The notes under the pieces: generated by a model
What the model saw: only the letters and a program-made list of their open reading frames with translations
Told to the model about the DNA's origin: nothing
The model's database searches: none
Made by a program: the position numbers and the translations under genes
Assembly (NCBI GenBank): GCA_036505635.1
Contig: DASXTC010000016.1
Coordinates: 32,526-96,525, forward strand
Length of the DNA stretch: 64,000 nt
Source of the DNA: DASXTC01 sp036505635
GTDB lineage: Bacteria > Acidobacteriota > Polarisedimenticolia > JACPZX01 > DASXTC01
Reading direction: 5' to 3'
Shown here: positions 10,017 through 17,558 of the stretch, piece by piece
How positions within the stretch are numbered: the stretch's first letter is position 1
Layout of the letters: each line of letters opens with the position of its first letter

Positions 10017-11095
10017 TCTGTCCTATTCTTTCCCAGGCCAGCCGGGACCCTGAAGGCAATACAGTGTGGGACCATCACGAGTGCATCGAAGGGGCCTGCA
10101 CCTTCTGGGCGCAGGAGATCTCCGATTGCGGAATCCGCGCCACCGGACTGGCGACCATCCAGCGAATGAGGGAGCCGCTGCCTTCGCTGGACCCGGCGGC
10201 GCTCGAGCCGATCATGTCCGCGATCGAGAAGGTGACCAACACCACGCGCGAGACGGGGCTCAAGCTGCTCGAGGGGGTCTCGGCCCTCGAGGAGCCGATG
10301 CGGGGGACCGGTCTGGAGATGGGCTCAAGGGTAGAGGCTCTCAACGCGCGCATCACGCGCCTGGAGGATGGGATCGAGGGGATCAAGAAGCTCGTGACCG
10401 AATCGGCCTCGGGGCGGCCCGCGTTCATGGACGACCTGGAGCAGTCGCTCACCTCGGTGACGCGGCGTCTTGGTGGGGTGACCGATCGCTTCAGCGCGCT
10501 GTCGGAATCTCTGGAGACCGTCTCGACCCAGGTGGGCACGCTCCAGGGGGCGCACGAGGATATCTCCGCGGCGCTCTCACTGGAGGCCGAGCGACGCCGT
10601 CACGACGATCAGCGCCAACGCAGGGACGAGGCGATGGCGCTCAACGCGCGTGGCGTGGCGCTTCACTATAAGGGCGCGGCGCAGGCGGCCGAGGCCTCCT
10701 TCAGGTCGGCGTTGGATCTGGACCCGGGCTTCGCCGAGGCGCACAACAACCTGGGGCTGACGCTCAGCCGGCAGGGGAGGGACGCGGAGGCCGAGGCCTG
10801 CTTCCAGAAGGCGCTCGAGCTGGATCCCGGCATGGGCGAGGCGGTGAACAATCTGGGCTTCCTCTTCCACCAGAACATGCAGTTCGAGAAGGCGGTGGAG
10901 ATGTTCAAACGGTCGGCGCTCGATGCCGGCGACGCCTCGGTGGCCTACACGAACCTCGGCAACGCGTGCTACAAGCTGGGCAGGTACTCCGAGGCGGTGG
11001 ATGCCTGGAACAAGGCGGTCGAGAGGGATCCGCTCAACGAGCCGGCGCGCACGGCGCTGAAGATGTTCCAGCAGGAGCAGGGGACGCAGGGGTAG
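10013..11095 (+). CDS. Cys-motif, coiled-coil and TPR protein
   Basis: A 360-residue protein of unknown function with three parts. The N-terminus has four cysteines, C3, C24, C29 and C39 (pattern CP-x20-C-x4-C-x9-C, with HH before C24), which looks like a metal-binding knuckle. Residues about 60-215 are heptad-rich and predicted coiled coil (repeated L/I-E-K/R patterns, many Glu and Arg). Residues about 215-350 hold four TPR units (NARGVALHYKG, AHNNLGLTLS, AVNNLGFLF, AYTNLGNACYK). The ATG at 10013 has GGAGGTG five bases upstream and overlaps the stop of the giant TPR gene. The longer frame upstream of 10013 is a shadow of that gene. A regulatory or complex-forming role is inferred from layout only. 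Confidence 0.85.
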   Translation: MICPILSQASRDPEGNTVWDHHECIEGACTFWAQEISDCGIRATGLATIQRMREPLPSLDPAALEPIMSAIEKVTNTTRETGLKLLEGVSALEEPMRGTGLEMGSRVEALNARITRLEDGIEGIKKLVTESASGRPAFMDDLEQSLTSVTRRLGGVTDRFSALSESLETVSTQVGTLQGAHEDISAALSLEAERRRHDDQRQRRDEAMALNARGVALHYKGAAQAAEASFRSALDLDPGFAEAHNNLGLTLSRQGRDAEAEACFQKALELDPGMGEAVNNLGFLFHQNMQFEKAVEMFKRSALDAGDASVAYTNLGNACYKLGRYSEAVDAWNKAVERDPLNEPARTALKMFQQEQGTQG

Positions 11096-11098
11096 CCG

Positions 11099-11344
11099 AT
11101 GGATCTCGACGAGGAACTGCTCATCGACAGGTTCTGCGCGGTGCGCAAGGCGGCTGCGCCGCCACCGGCCCAGAAACCGGCTCCGATGCCTGCGCCCCCG
11201 CCCGCTTCCGTGGCGGCGCATCCGCCCGCTCCGCGCGTGGACGTGGAGGTAGAGGGGGACGACTCGGACACTGGACGCCTTCGCCTGGAGGTGGAGGAGT
11301 ACATGAAAGAGCGGTCGGGATTCAACCCGAACGACCTCGAGTGA
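11099..11344 (+). CDS. small proline-rich hypothetical protein
   Basis: An 81-residue protein beginning 3 bases after the TPR gene's stop, so it is the third gene of that operon. It has an acidic N-terminus (MDLDEELL), a Pro/Ala-rich low-complexity middle (about residues 20-47), and an acidic then mixed helical C-terminus (LRLEVEEYMKER). There is no known domain, signal peptide or membrane segment. A flexible linker between two short binding helices would suit a partner of the two TPR proteins; this is inference. The operon ends here against the convergent ppi gene, with only 3 bases between stops. Confidence 0.65.
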   Translation: MDLDEELLIDRFCAVRKAAAPPPAQKPAPMPAPPPASVAAHPPAPRVDVEVEGDDSDTGRLRLEVEEYMKERSGFNPNDLE

Positions 11345-11347
11345 AGG

Positions 11348-12328
11348 TCAGAGGATCTCGACCTTCGCAGCGGTCCTCAGCGAGCTGACCAGGTTCTCGA
11401 TGGCCTGTTGGGACTTCTGGTGCTTGAGGAACTCGCCGATCTTCTCCTTGGCCCGCTCGAAGGGCGCGGTTCCGGCCGGGTGTTTGCCGGTCACCTTGAT
11501 GATGTGGTAGCCGAAGTCGGTCTCAACGACCTCGCTGATCTGCCCTGACTCCAGCTTGAAGGCGGCCGCCTCGAAGGCCGGTATGGTCTGGCCGCGATGG
11601 ACCGTGCCCAGGACGCCGCCGCGCGGCGCCGAGCTGTCCTCCGAGACCTCCTTCGCGACCGCGCCGAAGTCCTCGCCTCCCTTCACCCGCTTGAGGGCGC
11701 CGTCAATCTTCACGCGCGCGGCCTGCTTCTTGTCGGCGGGGTCGCCCGGAGCCGCCTTGGCGAGGATGTGGCTCGCATCCACGTACTCGGGCTCCTGCAT
11801 CTCGGGGAGGTGCTCGCTGTAGAACCTCCTCATCTCGTCGTCCGACACCACGGTCGTACCGACGATCGTCTGCTGGATCATCTTCTGGATCGTCATGTTG
11901 TGCCGGATGAGACTCTCGAGCTCCTTCTCAGTCATCTTCCGCTTCTCCAGCTCGGCCTTGAGCCCGTCCTCTCCCATACCCTGGCGGGTCTGGGTCAGGG
12001 CCTGATCCACCTCCGTCTGGGGGACCTCGACCGGGATCGCCTGGGCCTTCTGAAAGAGGAGCTCGCTGCCGATCATGCCGTCCAGCACCGACTTCTCGGC
12101 CTCCTTCTTCTTGTCCTCCGGAGCGTCCGCGCCCATGCCGCTGGACTCCATGAAGTTCTGCAGGGCGATCTCGAAGTCGACCTTGTAGATCGGCACGCCG
12201 TTGACGCGCGCCGTGACGGGCCCTCTATCGGAGCCCGGGGGGGTCTGGGCGGTCGGACCGGCGGAATTGCCGCAGGCGAACCCCGCGAAGGCGATGGCAA
12301 GGATGAGGGCGATCGGGAACCTTTTCAT
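11348..12328 (-). CDS. SurA/PpiC-type peptidyl-prolyl isomerase, probable lipoprotein
   Basis: Periplasmic parvulin-type prolyl isomerase and chaperone of 326 residues. It has an N-terminal signal with Cys19 in AGFAC (a poor but plausible lipobox), a SurA-like N-terminal helical domain (about 45-190) and a rotamase domain (about 200-300) with ASHILAK, GEDFGAVAKEVSEDSSAPRGG and a C-terminal GYHIIKV. The start at 12328 is chosen over an in-frame GTG at 12436, because the promoter at 12386-12414 lies between them and GGAG precedes 12328. It probably folds outer-membrane proteins, along with BamA and Skp encoded 21 kb away. Confidence 0.88.
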   Translation of the reverse strand: MKRFPIALILAIAFAGFACGNSAGPTAQTPPGSDRGPVTARVNGVPIYKVDFEIALQNFMESSGMGADAPEDKKKEAEKSVLDGMIGSELLFQKAQAIPVEVPQTEVDQALTQTRQGMGEDGLKAELEKRKMTEKELESLIRHNMTIQKMIQQTIVGTTVVSDDEMRRFYSEHLPEMQEPEYVDASHILAKAAPGDPADKKQAARVKIDGALKRVKGGEDFGAVAKEVSEDSSAPRGGVLGTVHRGQTIPAFEAAAFKLESGQISEVVETDFGYHIIKVTGKHPAGTAPFERAKEKIGEFLKHQKSQQAIENLVSSLRTAAKVEIL

Positions 12329-12385
12329 GAGGATGTCATCTCCGTGGCCGCCGTGCGGCGTGGCGTGTCTGTCCGAGCGCCGGTC

Positions 12386-12414
12386 ATGATAGTGGATGCG
12401 CCGGTGCGAGGCAA
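12386..12414 (-). promoter_or_regulatory. sigma-70 promoter of the prolyl isomerase gene
   Basis: On the minus strand TTGCCT (12414-12409), 17-base spacer, TATCAT (12391-12386). The transcript would start near 12379, 50 bases before the ATG. It separates this gene from the thiol operon upstream. Confidence 0.6.
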
Positions 12415-12464
12415 ACCAGCGGGTGGTTTGCTTCACGTCTGGCGAAAGCGGGTCCCGAGGTCCA

Positions 12465-13028
12465 TCACGACGCCGGCGTCGACCTGACCATCCGCGCCAG
12501 CGCCTCCTGAATCACGCCGCATTGCCACTGGAGCGAAGCGAGGAGACCCATGTGGAAGAAGACCGTCGGCCGGTTCCCCATCCGCTCCGCCCATTCCTGG
12601 GCGAGCCAGTAGGCGCGATTGCAGTAATAGGTGCCGATGCCGGTGGCGGTCGAGACGCCCCGGGACTTCATCTCCTCCGCGATGCTCTCGGCGAACGGGG
12701 AGGTGCGCCACTGCGCGCCGGGAAGAGGAATGGGGCCGATCTGCGATTTCGGGTCCCGGGCGCGGAGCTCCAGCCGGAGCCCCGCCAGGAGAGCCTCACC
12801 CATGAGGAGGACCCCCGCCGGCCCCTGGGACAGACGCGCCTCGAGAAGGTCGCAGCCGCTGCCGCTCACCGGAAGGACCTCGAACGCGAGGTTCGCGCTT
12901 CCGTGATACTCGGTCCTGAGCTGCTCGAGCACCCCCTCGCTCCTGTTGCCTCGCAAGCCGGGGATGTGACCGCGGATGGGGCCGAACGGTTCAAACGCCG
13001 TGACCAGGATCGGTGCGGAACCTGCCAT
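12465..13028 (-). CDS. pyroglutamyl-peptidase I-like protein (peptidase family C15)
   Basis: A 187-residue relative of pyrrolidone carboxyl peptidase, which removes N-terminal 5-oxoproline from peptides. The N-terminus carries the substrate-pocket motif (VTAFEPFG, then NRS). The catalytic cysteine is C136 in GTYYCN, the histidine H159 in FFHMG, and a glutamate is present near E87 (LRLEL). It is about 25-30 residues shorter than typical enzymes (about 215), and the substrate loops differ, so specificity may have changed. It starts with ATG preceded by GGGAG, 20 bases after the cysteine dioxygenase gene, and is the last gene of the gshA operon. Confidence 0.8.
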   Translation of the reverse strand: MAGSAPILVTAFEPFGPIRGHIPGLRGNRSEGVLEQLRTEYHGSANLAFEVLPVSGSGCDLLEARLSQGPAGVLLMGEALLAGLRLELRARDPKSQIGPIPLPGAQWRTSPFAESIAEEMKSRGVSTATGIGTYYCNRAYWLAQEWAERMGNRPTVFFHMGLLASLQWQCGVIQEALARMVRSTPAS

Positions 13029-13048
13029 CAGAGCTCCCTAACCGTAGT

Positions 13049-13651
13049 CTAGAGCGCCGCCGTCGCGGAAGAATAGTCCAGCTCCCTCACCGACACGGCG
13101 TAGCGACCGTCGGCGCGTTCGGTGAAGATCCGGCAGGTCGCCATCGTGCCCCCGTATACGTGGATGGTGAAGGCCGGCCGTGGGGTGGCGTTGGTGATGC
13201 GGTGGTACTCGACGGGCGGGATCAACGCGCCGCACTGGCCCAGCCCCGCATGGATGACTTCGAGGGGCTCCACCCTCGCCGAGTCGCCGGTCAGGTCCTT
13301 CACGTCATAGCGCGTGACGTCAATGGTCCCCTCGATGACCCCCTCCACGCACCAGATCCCCGAGTGATCGTGGATGGGCGTGTGCTGGCCCGGCCCCCAG
13401 GCCATCACCACCACCTCGTATCGCACGGCAGGATCCCGATAGAGCAGATGACGCGCGTAGTGTATCGAGGAGAGCCCCAGGACCTGCTCGGGCAGCTCGG
13501 GACACTGGGCGATCAACGCGGCGAGACGTTCCTTGACGGCAAGCGCCGTCTCCGAAGTCCGCCGTCCCCGCGCCACGATCTCGTCCATGTCGCGCAGGAA
13601 TGCCCGGATGGGCGCGTACCGCGCGGCGGGCTCCTTATAGGCCTCTGTCAT
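13049..13651 (-). CDS. cysteine dioxygenase (cupin)
   Basis: Non-haem iron enzyme of 200 residues that oxidises cysteine to cysteine sulfinate. The iron ligands align as H94 and H96 (PIHDHSG) and H150 (EYHRITN). R67 matches Arg60 of the mammalian enzyme, the residue that binds the cysteine carboxylate; mercaptopropionate dioxygenases have Gln there. T162-x-H164-x-Y166 matches S153/H155/Y157. C101 matches Cys93, so the Cys-Tyr cofactor crosslink with Y166 is possible, which is unusual because most bacterial enzymes carry Gly at this position. It lies 31 bases after the CDF transporter gene in the same operon. Confidence 0.88.
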   Translation of the reverse strand: MTEAYKEPAARYAPIRAFLRDMDEIVARGRRTSETALAVKERLAALIAQCPELPEQVLGLSSIHYARHLLYRDPAVRYEVVVMAWGPGQHTPIHDHSGIWCVEGVIEGTIDVTRYDVKDLTGDSARVEPLEVIHAGLGQCGALIPPVEYHRITNATPRPAFTIHVYGGTMATCRIFTERADGRYAVSVRELDYSSATAAL

Positions 13652-13682
13652 CCCGGCTCTCCGATGTCGAATCGTACCCCGG

Positions 13683-14579
13683 TCACGGCGAACGGGTCAA
13701 GATGTCCGGCCGATCCTCTTCTTCCGGCTCCGGATGGACGATGATGTCGGTGATGATCGGATGGGCCCGCTTGAGCCGCGCCTCGAGCCGGTCGCAGATG
13801 TCGTGCGCCTCGCGCAGCGTGAGGGTCGGGTCGAGCCGCACTGTCAGGTCGACGTAAACGGAGTCGGCCAGCCCCCGCGAGCGGATCTGCCGGCACCCCC
13901 TCACGTCGGGAAACTCCAGCGCGATCGTCTCGATGGCCTTGGCGTCGATCCGCGCCCGGTCCGCCAGGACCCCCAGGCTCCCCCTCAGCAGAGCGTATCC
14001 CGTGTAGATGATGACCCCGCCGATGACGACCGCGGCGACCGGGTCGAGCCAGCCGAGCCCCATCTTCACCGAGAAGATGGCGGCCAGTACCGACGCCGAC
14101 ACGTACACGTCGCTCGCCGTGTGACGCGAGTCGGCCACGAGAAACGGGCTGCCCAGCTCGCGTCCCCGGCGCCCCTCGTAGCGGCTCACGCTCAGGTTGA
14201 TGACCATCGTCACCAGCATGATCGCCACCCCCGCCGGCGAGAAGACCGCCAATGTCCCGCCGCCTCTCAAACGCCCCCACGAGGAGGCCAGGATCTCGGC
14301 CGCCGCGATGAAGAGCATCACCGATATCAGGATGGTGGCGAGCACCTCGAACTTGCGGTGCCCGTAATGATGGTCCTCGTCCGGGGGCCGGTGCGCGGCA
14401 CCCAGCGCCACCAGACCCACGATGTTGCTGATGCCGTCGAACATCGAGTGGTAGCCGTCGGCGATCATGCTGAGGGTATGGGTGAGGACCCCGCAGATGA
14501 TCTTGGCGAAGGCGACGGCGAAGTTCAGCCCGAGAGTGACCCACAGGACTCGCCGGACCGAGGAGGCGCCCGGAGTCAT
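13683..14579 (-). CDS. cation diffusion facilitator (Zn/metal efflux)
   Basis: Inner-membrane metal/proton antiporter of 298 residues with six hydrophobic segments in the first 210 residues and a cytoplasmic ferredoxin-like C-terminal domain (about 215-290). The transport site is H44-x3-D48 in segment 2 (YHSMFD) and H153-x3-D157 in segment 5 (RHTASD), an HDHD set like eukaryotic ZnT proteins, where E. coli YiiP has DDHD. This points to zinc selectivity, as inference. It lies 15 bases downstream of the glutamate-cysteine ligase gene and upstream of cysteine dioxygenase, linking metal export with thiol chemistry. Confidence 0.9.
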   Translation of the reverse strand: MTPGASSVRRVLWVTLGLNFAVAFAKIICGVLTHTLSMIADGYHSMFDGISNIVGLVALGAAHRPPDEDHHYGHRKFEVLATILISVMLFIAAAEILASSWGRLRGGGTLAVFSPAGVAIMLVTMVINLSVSRYEGRRGRELGSPFLVADSRHTASDVYVSASVLAAIFSVKMGLGWLDPVAAVVIGGVIIYTGYALLRGSLGVLADRARIDAKAIETIALEFPDVRGCRQIRSRGLADSVYVDLTVRLDPTLTLREAHDICDRLEARLKRAHPIITDIIVHPEPEEEDRPDILTRSP

Positions 14580-14594
14580 CGTCGCGACGACATC

Positions 14595-15968
14595 TCAGGC
14601 CGCCCGCGGCGCGGGCGCCAGGGACGCCGCCAATCGGCGGGCGTCGCGTCCCCACTCGCCCCGCCAGAGATCGAGCAGCGTCTCCGCCGGCGAGCGCTTC
14701 TCCTCGAAGGCGATCCGCCGCAGCGGTTCGAGGTGAGGGATCTCGCCGCGCTCCAGCCCTCCTTCGGCGAGACGCACCAGCTCCTGCGCCAGATCGAGCG
14801 CCTCGACCCCCGAAAGACGCGCGCGGAGCCCCCGGCGCACGACTGCGCGGTGGAAGGAGACCCGGTCGGCGAACGACGCGCCGCGCACCAGCTCCCACGC
14901 GCGCGCGCGCGCCCGCCCGTCGTAGAGAAGCCCCTTCCAGAGCGCCGCCTGCGCCAGGATCAGATCGGGCGAACCGCTGTCGGAGCCCCGCACCTCCACG
15001 TACGCCTTGAGGCGCGCCTCTGGAAAGAGGGTCGTCAGATGCATCTCCCAGTCCGAGAGGAGCGGCGTGAGCCCCGCCGTGCCGCCGGCAAGGAACGACC
15101 TGAACGTGCGCCCCGTCATGTCGATCCACCGGCCCTCGCGCACAACGAAGAGCATCGGGACATCGAGCGCGTAGCCGGCGTAGTCGGCGTAGCGATCCCC
15201 CTCGCGGAAGGCGAACTCGAGGACCCCGCAGCGATCCGGATCCGTGTGCAGCCAGATGTGCGAGCGCAGGCTCGCGAAGCCGTTGGCCTGCCCTCTGGAG
15301 AGCGGAGAGTTGGCGCACATCGCGGTGACAATCGAGGAGATGGCCATCGCGACACGGAGCTTCTCCATCGCATCGGACTCGGTGGCGAAGTCGAGGTTGA
15401 CCTGGCAGCCAGCGGTCCCCTTCATCATGCCGTGGGCCAGGTGCCCGCGCGTGGCGAGATATGGCGCCATGATCCGGTAGCGGCCCTTGGGGACCCAATC
15501 GATCTGCGTGAAGTCGGTGAACGGATGGTACCCGAGTCCGATGAACGCGAACCCCTGCGAGGCGGCCACCTCGTCCGACACCCGCAGAAACCGGTCCACC
15601 TCCTCGCGGGCCGATGCCAGGTCCCGGTGGACGCGCCCGGACAGCTCCACCTGGGCGCCCGGCTCCAGCGTCACGCGCGTGCCCTCCTTCTCCAGCGCTA
15701 TGACGTGCCCCGCCTCGCGCTCGGCGCGCCATTCGTGCCGCTCCTCCATCGTCTCGAGGAATCGCTCGACGGAGGGGGACACGGACCGTTTGGCGTACGG
15801 GACCGCCAGACCCGTCTCACGCGAGACGGGGAGCCGTTCGTACTCGATCCCGATGCCGAAACTCTCCGCGGGCTTCTCGCCGGAACGGAAGGTAAGGAGA
15901 AGATCCTCCTCGCCGCGGATGGGCGTTTCAGAGGCGCGGTCGCCGCTGCCGCCAAAGAGTGTGCTCAT
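14595..15968 (-). CDS. gshA: glutamate-cysteine ligase (plant/alphaproteobacterial type)
   Basis: ATP-dependent ligase of 457 residues that makes gamma-glutamylcysteine, the first step of glutathione synthesis. It belongs to the GCS2 family: FGIGIEYERLPV near the N-terminus (Mg/ATP glutamates), FIGLGYHPF, PKGRYRIMAPYL, the GTAGCQVNLDF strand, RSHIWLHTDPDRCG and YVEVRGSDS. The length matches the plant-type clade. No gshB is present in the window, so the end product may be gamma-glutamylcysteine or glutathione made elsewhere. It is the first gene of a four-gene minus-strand operon; the promoter at 15983-16011 leaves a leader of only about 8 bases. Confidence 0.92.
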   Translation of the reverse strand: MSTLFGGSGDRASETPIRGEEDLLLTFRSGEKPAESFGIGIEYERLPVSRETGLAVPYAKRSVSPSVERFLETMEERHEWRAEREAGHVIALEKEGTRVTLEPGAQVELSGRVHRDLASAREEVDRFLRVSDEVAASQGFAFIGLGYHPFTDFTQIDWVPKGRYRIMAPYLATRGHLAHGMMKGTAGCQVNLDFATESDAMEKLRVAMAISSIVTAMCANSPLSRGQANGFASLRSHIWLHTDPDRCGVLEFAFREGDRYADYAGYALDVPMLFVVREGRWIDMTGRTFRSFLAGGTAGLTPLLSDWEMHLTTLFPEARLKAYVEVRGSDSGSPDLILAQAALWKGLLYDGRARARAWELVRGASFADRVSFHRAVVRRGLRARLSGVEALDLAQELVRLAEGGLERGEIPHLEPLRRIAFEEKRSPAETLLDLWRGEWGRDARRLAASLAPAPRAA

Positions 15969-15982
15969 GAGTACGAGGCGGC

Positions 15983-16011
15983 ATTATTCCGGCAGGGTGG
16001 GGGTGTGTCAA
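15983..16011 (-). promoter_or_regulatory. strong sigma-70 promoter of the gshA operon
   Basis: Minus strand: perfect TTGACA (16011-16006), 17-base spacer, AATAAT (15988-15983; five of six -10 positions). Predicted start near 15976, about 8 bases before the gshA ATG, so the mRNA is nearly leaderless. Confidence 0.8.
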
Positions 16012-16055
16012 CCGGAGCGGTACCGGCCGCCGCCGTTACGCCGTCGGGCGCGTTC

Positions 16056-17558
16056 TCAAGCCACCGCGACGTCGTCGGTGGTGTCGCGCTCGGCGTAGTC
16101 GGCGCCGTCGAAGGAGAGGATCTTGCGCTTCTCCTCCACGACGGTCATGAGGTGAACGGGCCGCGTCCAGATCTTGTGGATGTTCCTGAGGGTCTCGCGC
16201 GCCCAGTCCACCTTGAGGTCCAGCCCCTCGTGACGGTGCTCCAGGAAGAGCTCGCCGCGGTTGTCGTGGTTCGCGTCGGTGACGAAGATGAAGGGCTGGC
16301 CGTGATTGGTCAGCCCGAACAGAAGCTGGTCCTTGATCTTCTTGAACTCGCGCGCGGTGATGTTGTAGGTCCCCGTCTTCTTGTTGTACCCGAACGTGAA
16401 GAGCCTCTGATCGGCGCAGAACTCGGGCGTGAGGAATGCGTCCAGGAAGGTCACGTCGTTGTGGATGCGACGCACCTCGAATATCTTCTCGCGCCCCAGC
16501 CCCAGATGCAGGTCCCAGTCGCGCTTCTCGCGGTGGTCGTCGCACTCGTCGTATTCCTTGCCGAAGCGGCCGCGGTTCCATCGGTCCTCGATGTCCTTGT
16601 AGAGCTCGAGTCCGAGCTTGTAGGGGTTCAGCCGTCCCGGATGGCTCGCCACGGTGCCCGAGTGGTGGTCGGCGTAGTCGATGACCTCGGCGTCGGTGAG
16701 CGCCTTCTCCGTCATGATCTTCGAATGCCAGTAGCTGGCCCACCCCTCGTTCATGATCTTGGTCTGCCCCTGCGGGGCGAAGTAGTAAGCCTCGTCGCGG
16801 ATGATCGCCAGGACCTCGCGCTGCCAGTTCTCGATCGGCGCGTGGTCGATGAGGAACTTCATCACGTCACGCACCGGCTCTTCCGGGATGCGGCGGGCCT
16901 TGAGGCGGTCGTCCTCCAGCCTCTGGCGCTGGGCCTCGAGGAACTGGGGCGGGTTGATGAAGTTCATCATGTAGTCCTTGCTGCGCAGCCGGTGAACGAC
17001 CTGCTTGTCCTCCTCCTCCCCCTCGGGCTTGTCCTCGCGCGGACGCTGACGGGCGAAGAACTGGGAGTGCGGGTCGATCAGCGACTCGATGCTCAGGCAC
17101 TGATCGACGAAATCCTCCACCACCTCCACGCCGTTCTTCTCCATGTACCGGCGGACGCGCGTGGCGTGGTTCGCCATCTCGTCGAGCATCTTCCTGTTGG
17201 TCCGGGAGAACCAGACGTTGTTCTTGAAGAAATCGCTGTGACCATAGACGTGCGCCATCACGATCTTCTGGTCCACGAGGGCGTTGCTCTCGAGAAGGTA
17301 GGCCGTGCAGGGGTCGTTGTTGATGACCATCTCGTAGATCCTGTGCAGGCCGTAGGTGTACGACTTCTTGAGGTGCTCGTACTCCATCCCGAAGCGCCAG
17401 TGCGGGTAACGCGTCGGGAAGCCCCCATAGGCGGCGATCTCGTTCATCTGATCGTGGCCGATGACCTCGAAGTAGACCTCGAAGAAGTCCAGCCCGTACT
17501 CCCGGGCGTACCCCCGGATCTCGCGGCGCAGCGTCTCCAGGTCGGGCGTCAGCGGCAT
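16056..17558 (-). CDS. SpoVR family protein (YcgB-like)
   Basis: A 500-residue soluble protein of the SpoVR/YcgB family (E. coli YcgB is 510). The name comes from a Bacillus spore-cortex phenotype; the biochemical role is unknown. Family features: the N-terminal DFFEVYFEVI, GGFPTRYPHWRFGMEYE, MVINNDPCTAYLLESN and KIVMAHVYGHSDFFKNN (His-rich), then NEGWASYWHSKIM and a C-terminal beta region with THGQ/LTNHGQP elements. The ATG at 17558 shares its A with the yeaH stop (TGATG), so expression is coupled. It is the third gene of the prkA-yeaH-spoVR set, found together in many bacteria and tied to starvation, stress or sporulation. Confidence 0.93.
   Translation of the reverse strand: MPLTPDLETLRREIRGYAREYGLDFFEVYFEVIGHDQMNEIAAYGGFPTRYPHWRFGMEYEHLKKSYTYGLHRIYEMVINNDPCTAYLLESNALVDQKIVMAHVYGHSDFFKNNVWFSRTNRKMLDEMANHATRVRRYMEKNGVEVVEDFVDQCLSIESLIDPHSQFFARQRPREDKPEGEEEDKQVVHRLRSKDYMMNFINPPQFLEAQRQRLEDDRLKARRIPEEPVRDVMKFLIDHAPIENWQREVLAIIRDEAYYFAPQGQTKIMNEGWASYWHSKIMTEKALTDAEVIDYADHHSGTVASHPGRLNPYKLGLELYKDIEDRWNRGRFGKEYDECDDHREKRDWDLHLGLGREKIFEVRRIHNDVTFLDAFLTPEFCADQRLFTFGYNKKTGTYNITAREFKKIKDQLLFGLTNHGQPFIFVTDANHDNRGELFLEHRHEGLDLKVDWARETLRNIHKIWTRPVHLMTVVEEKRKILSFDGADYAERDTTDDVAVA

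Noticed and set aside
12329..12436. N-terminal extension of the prolyl isomerase
   Set aside because: The promoter lies inside it and the extension would hide the signal peptide.
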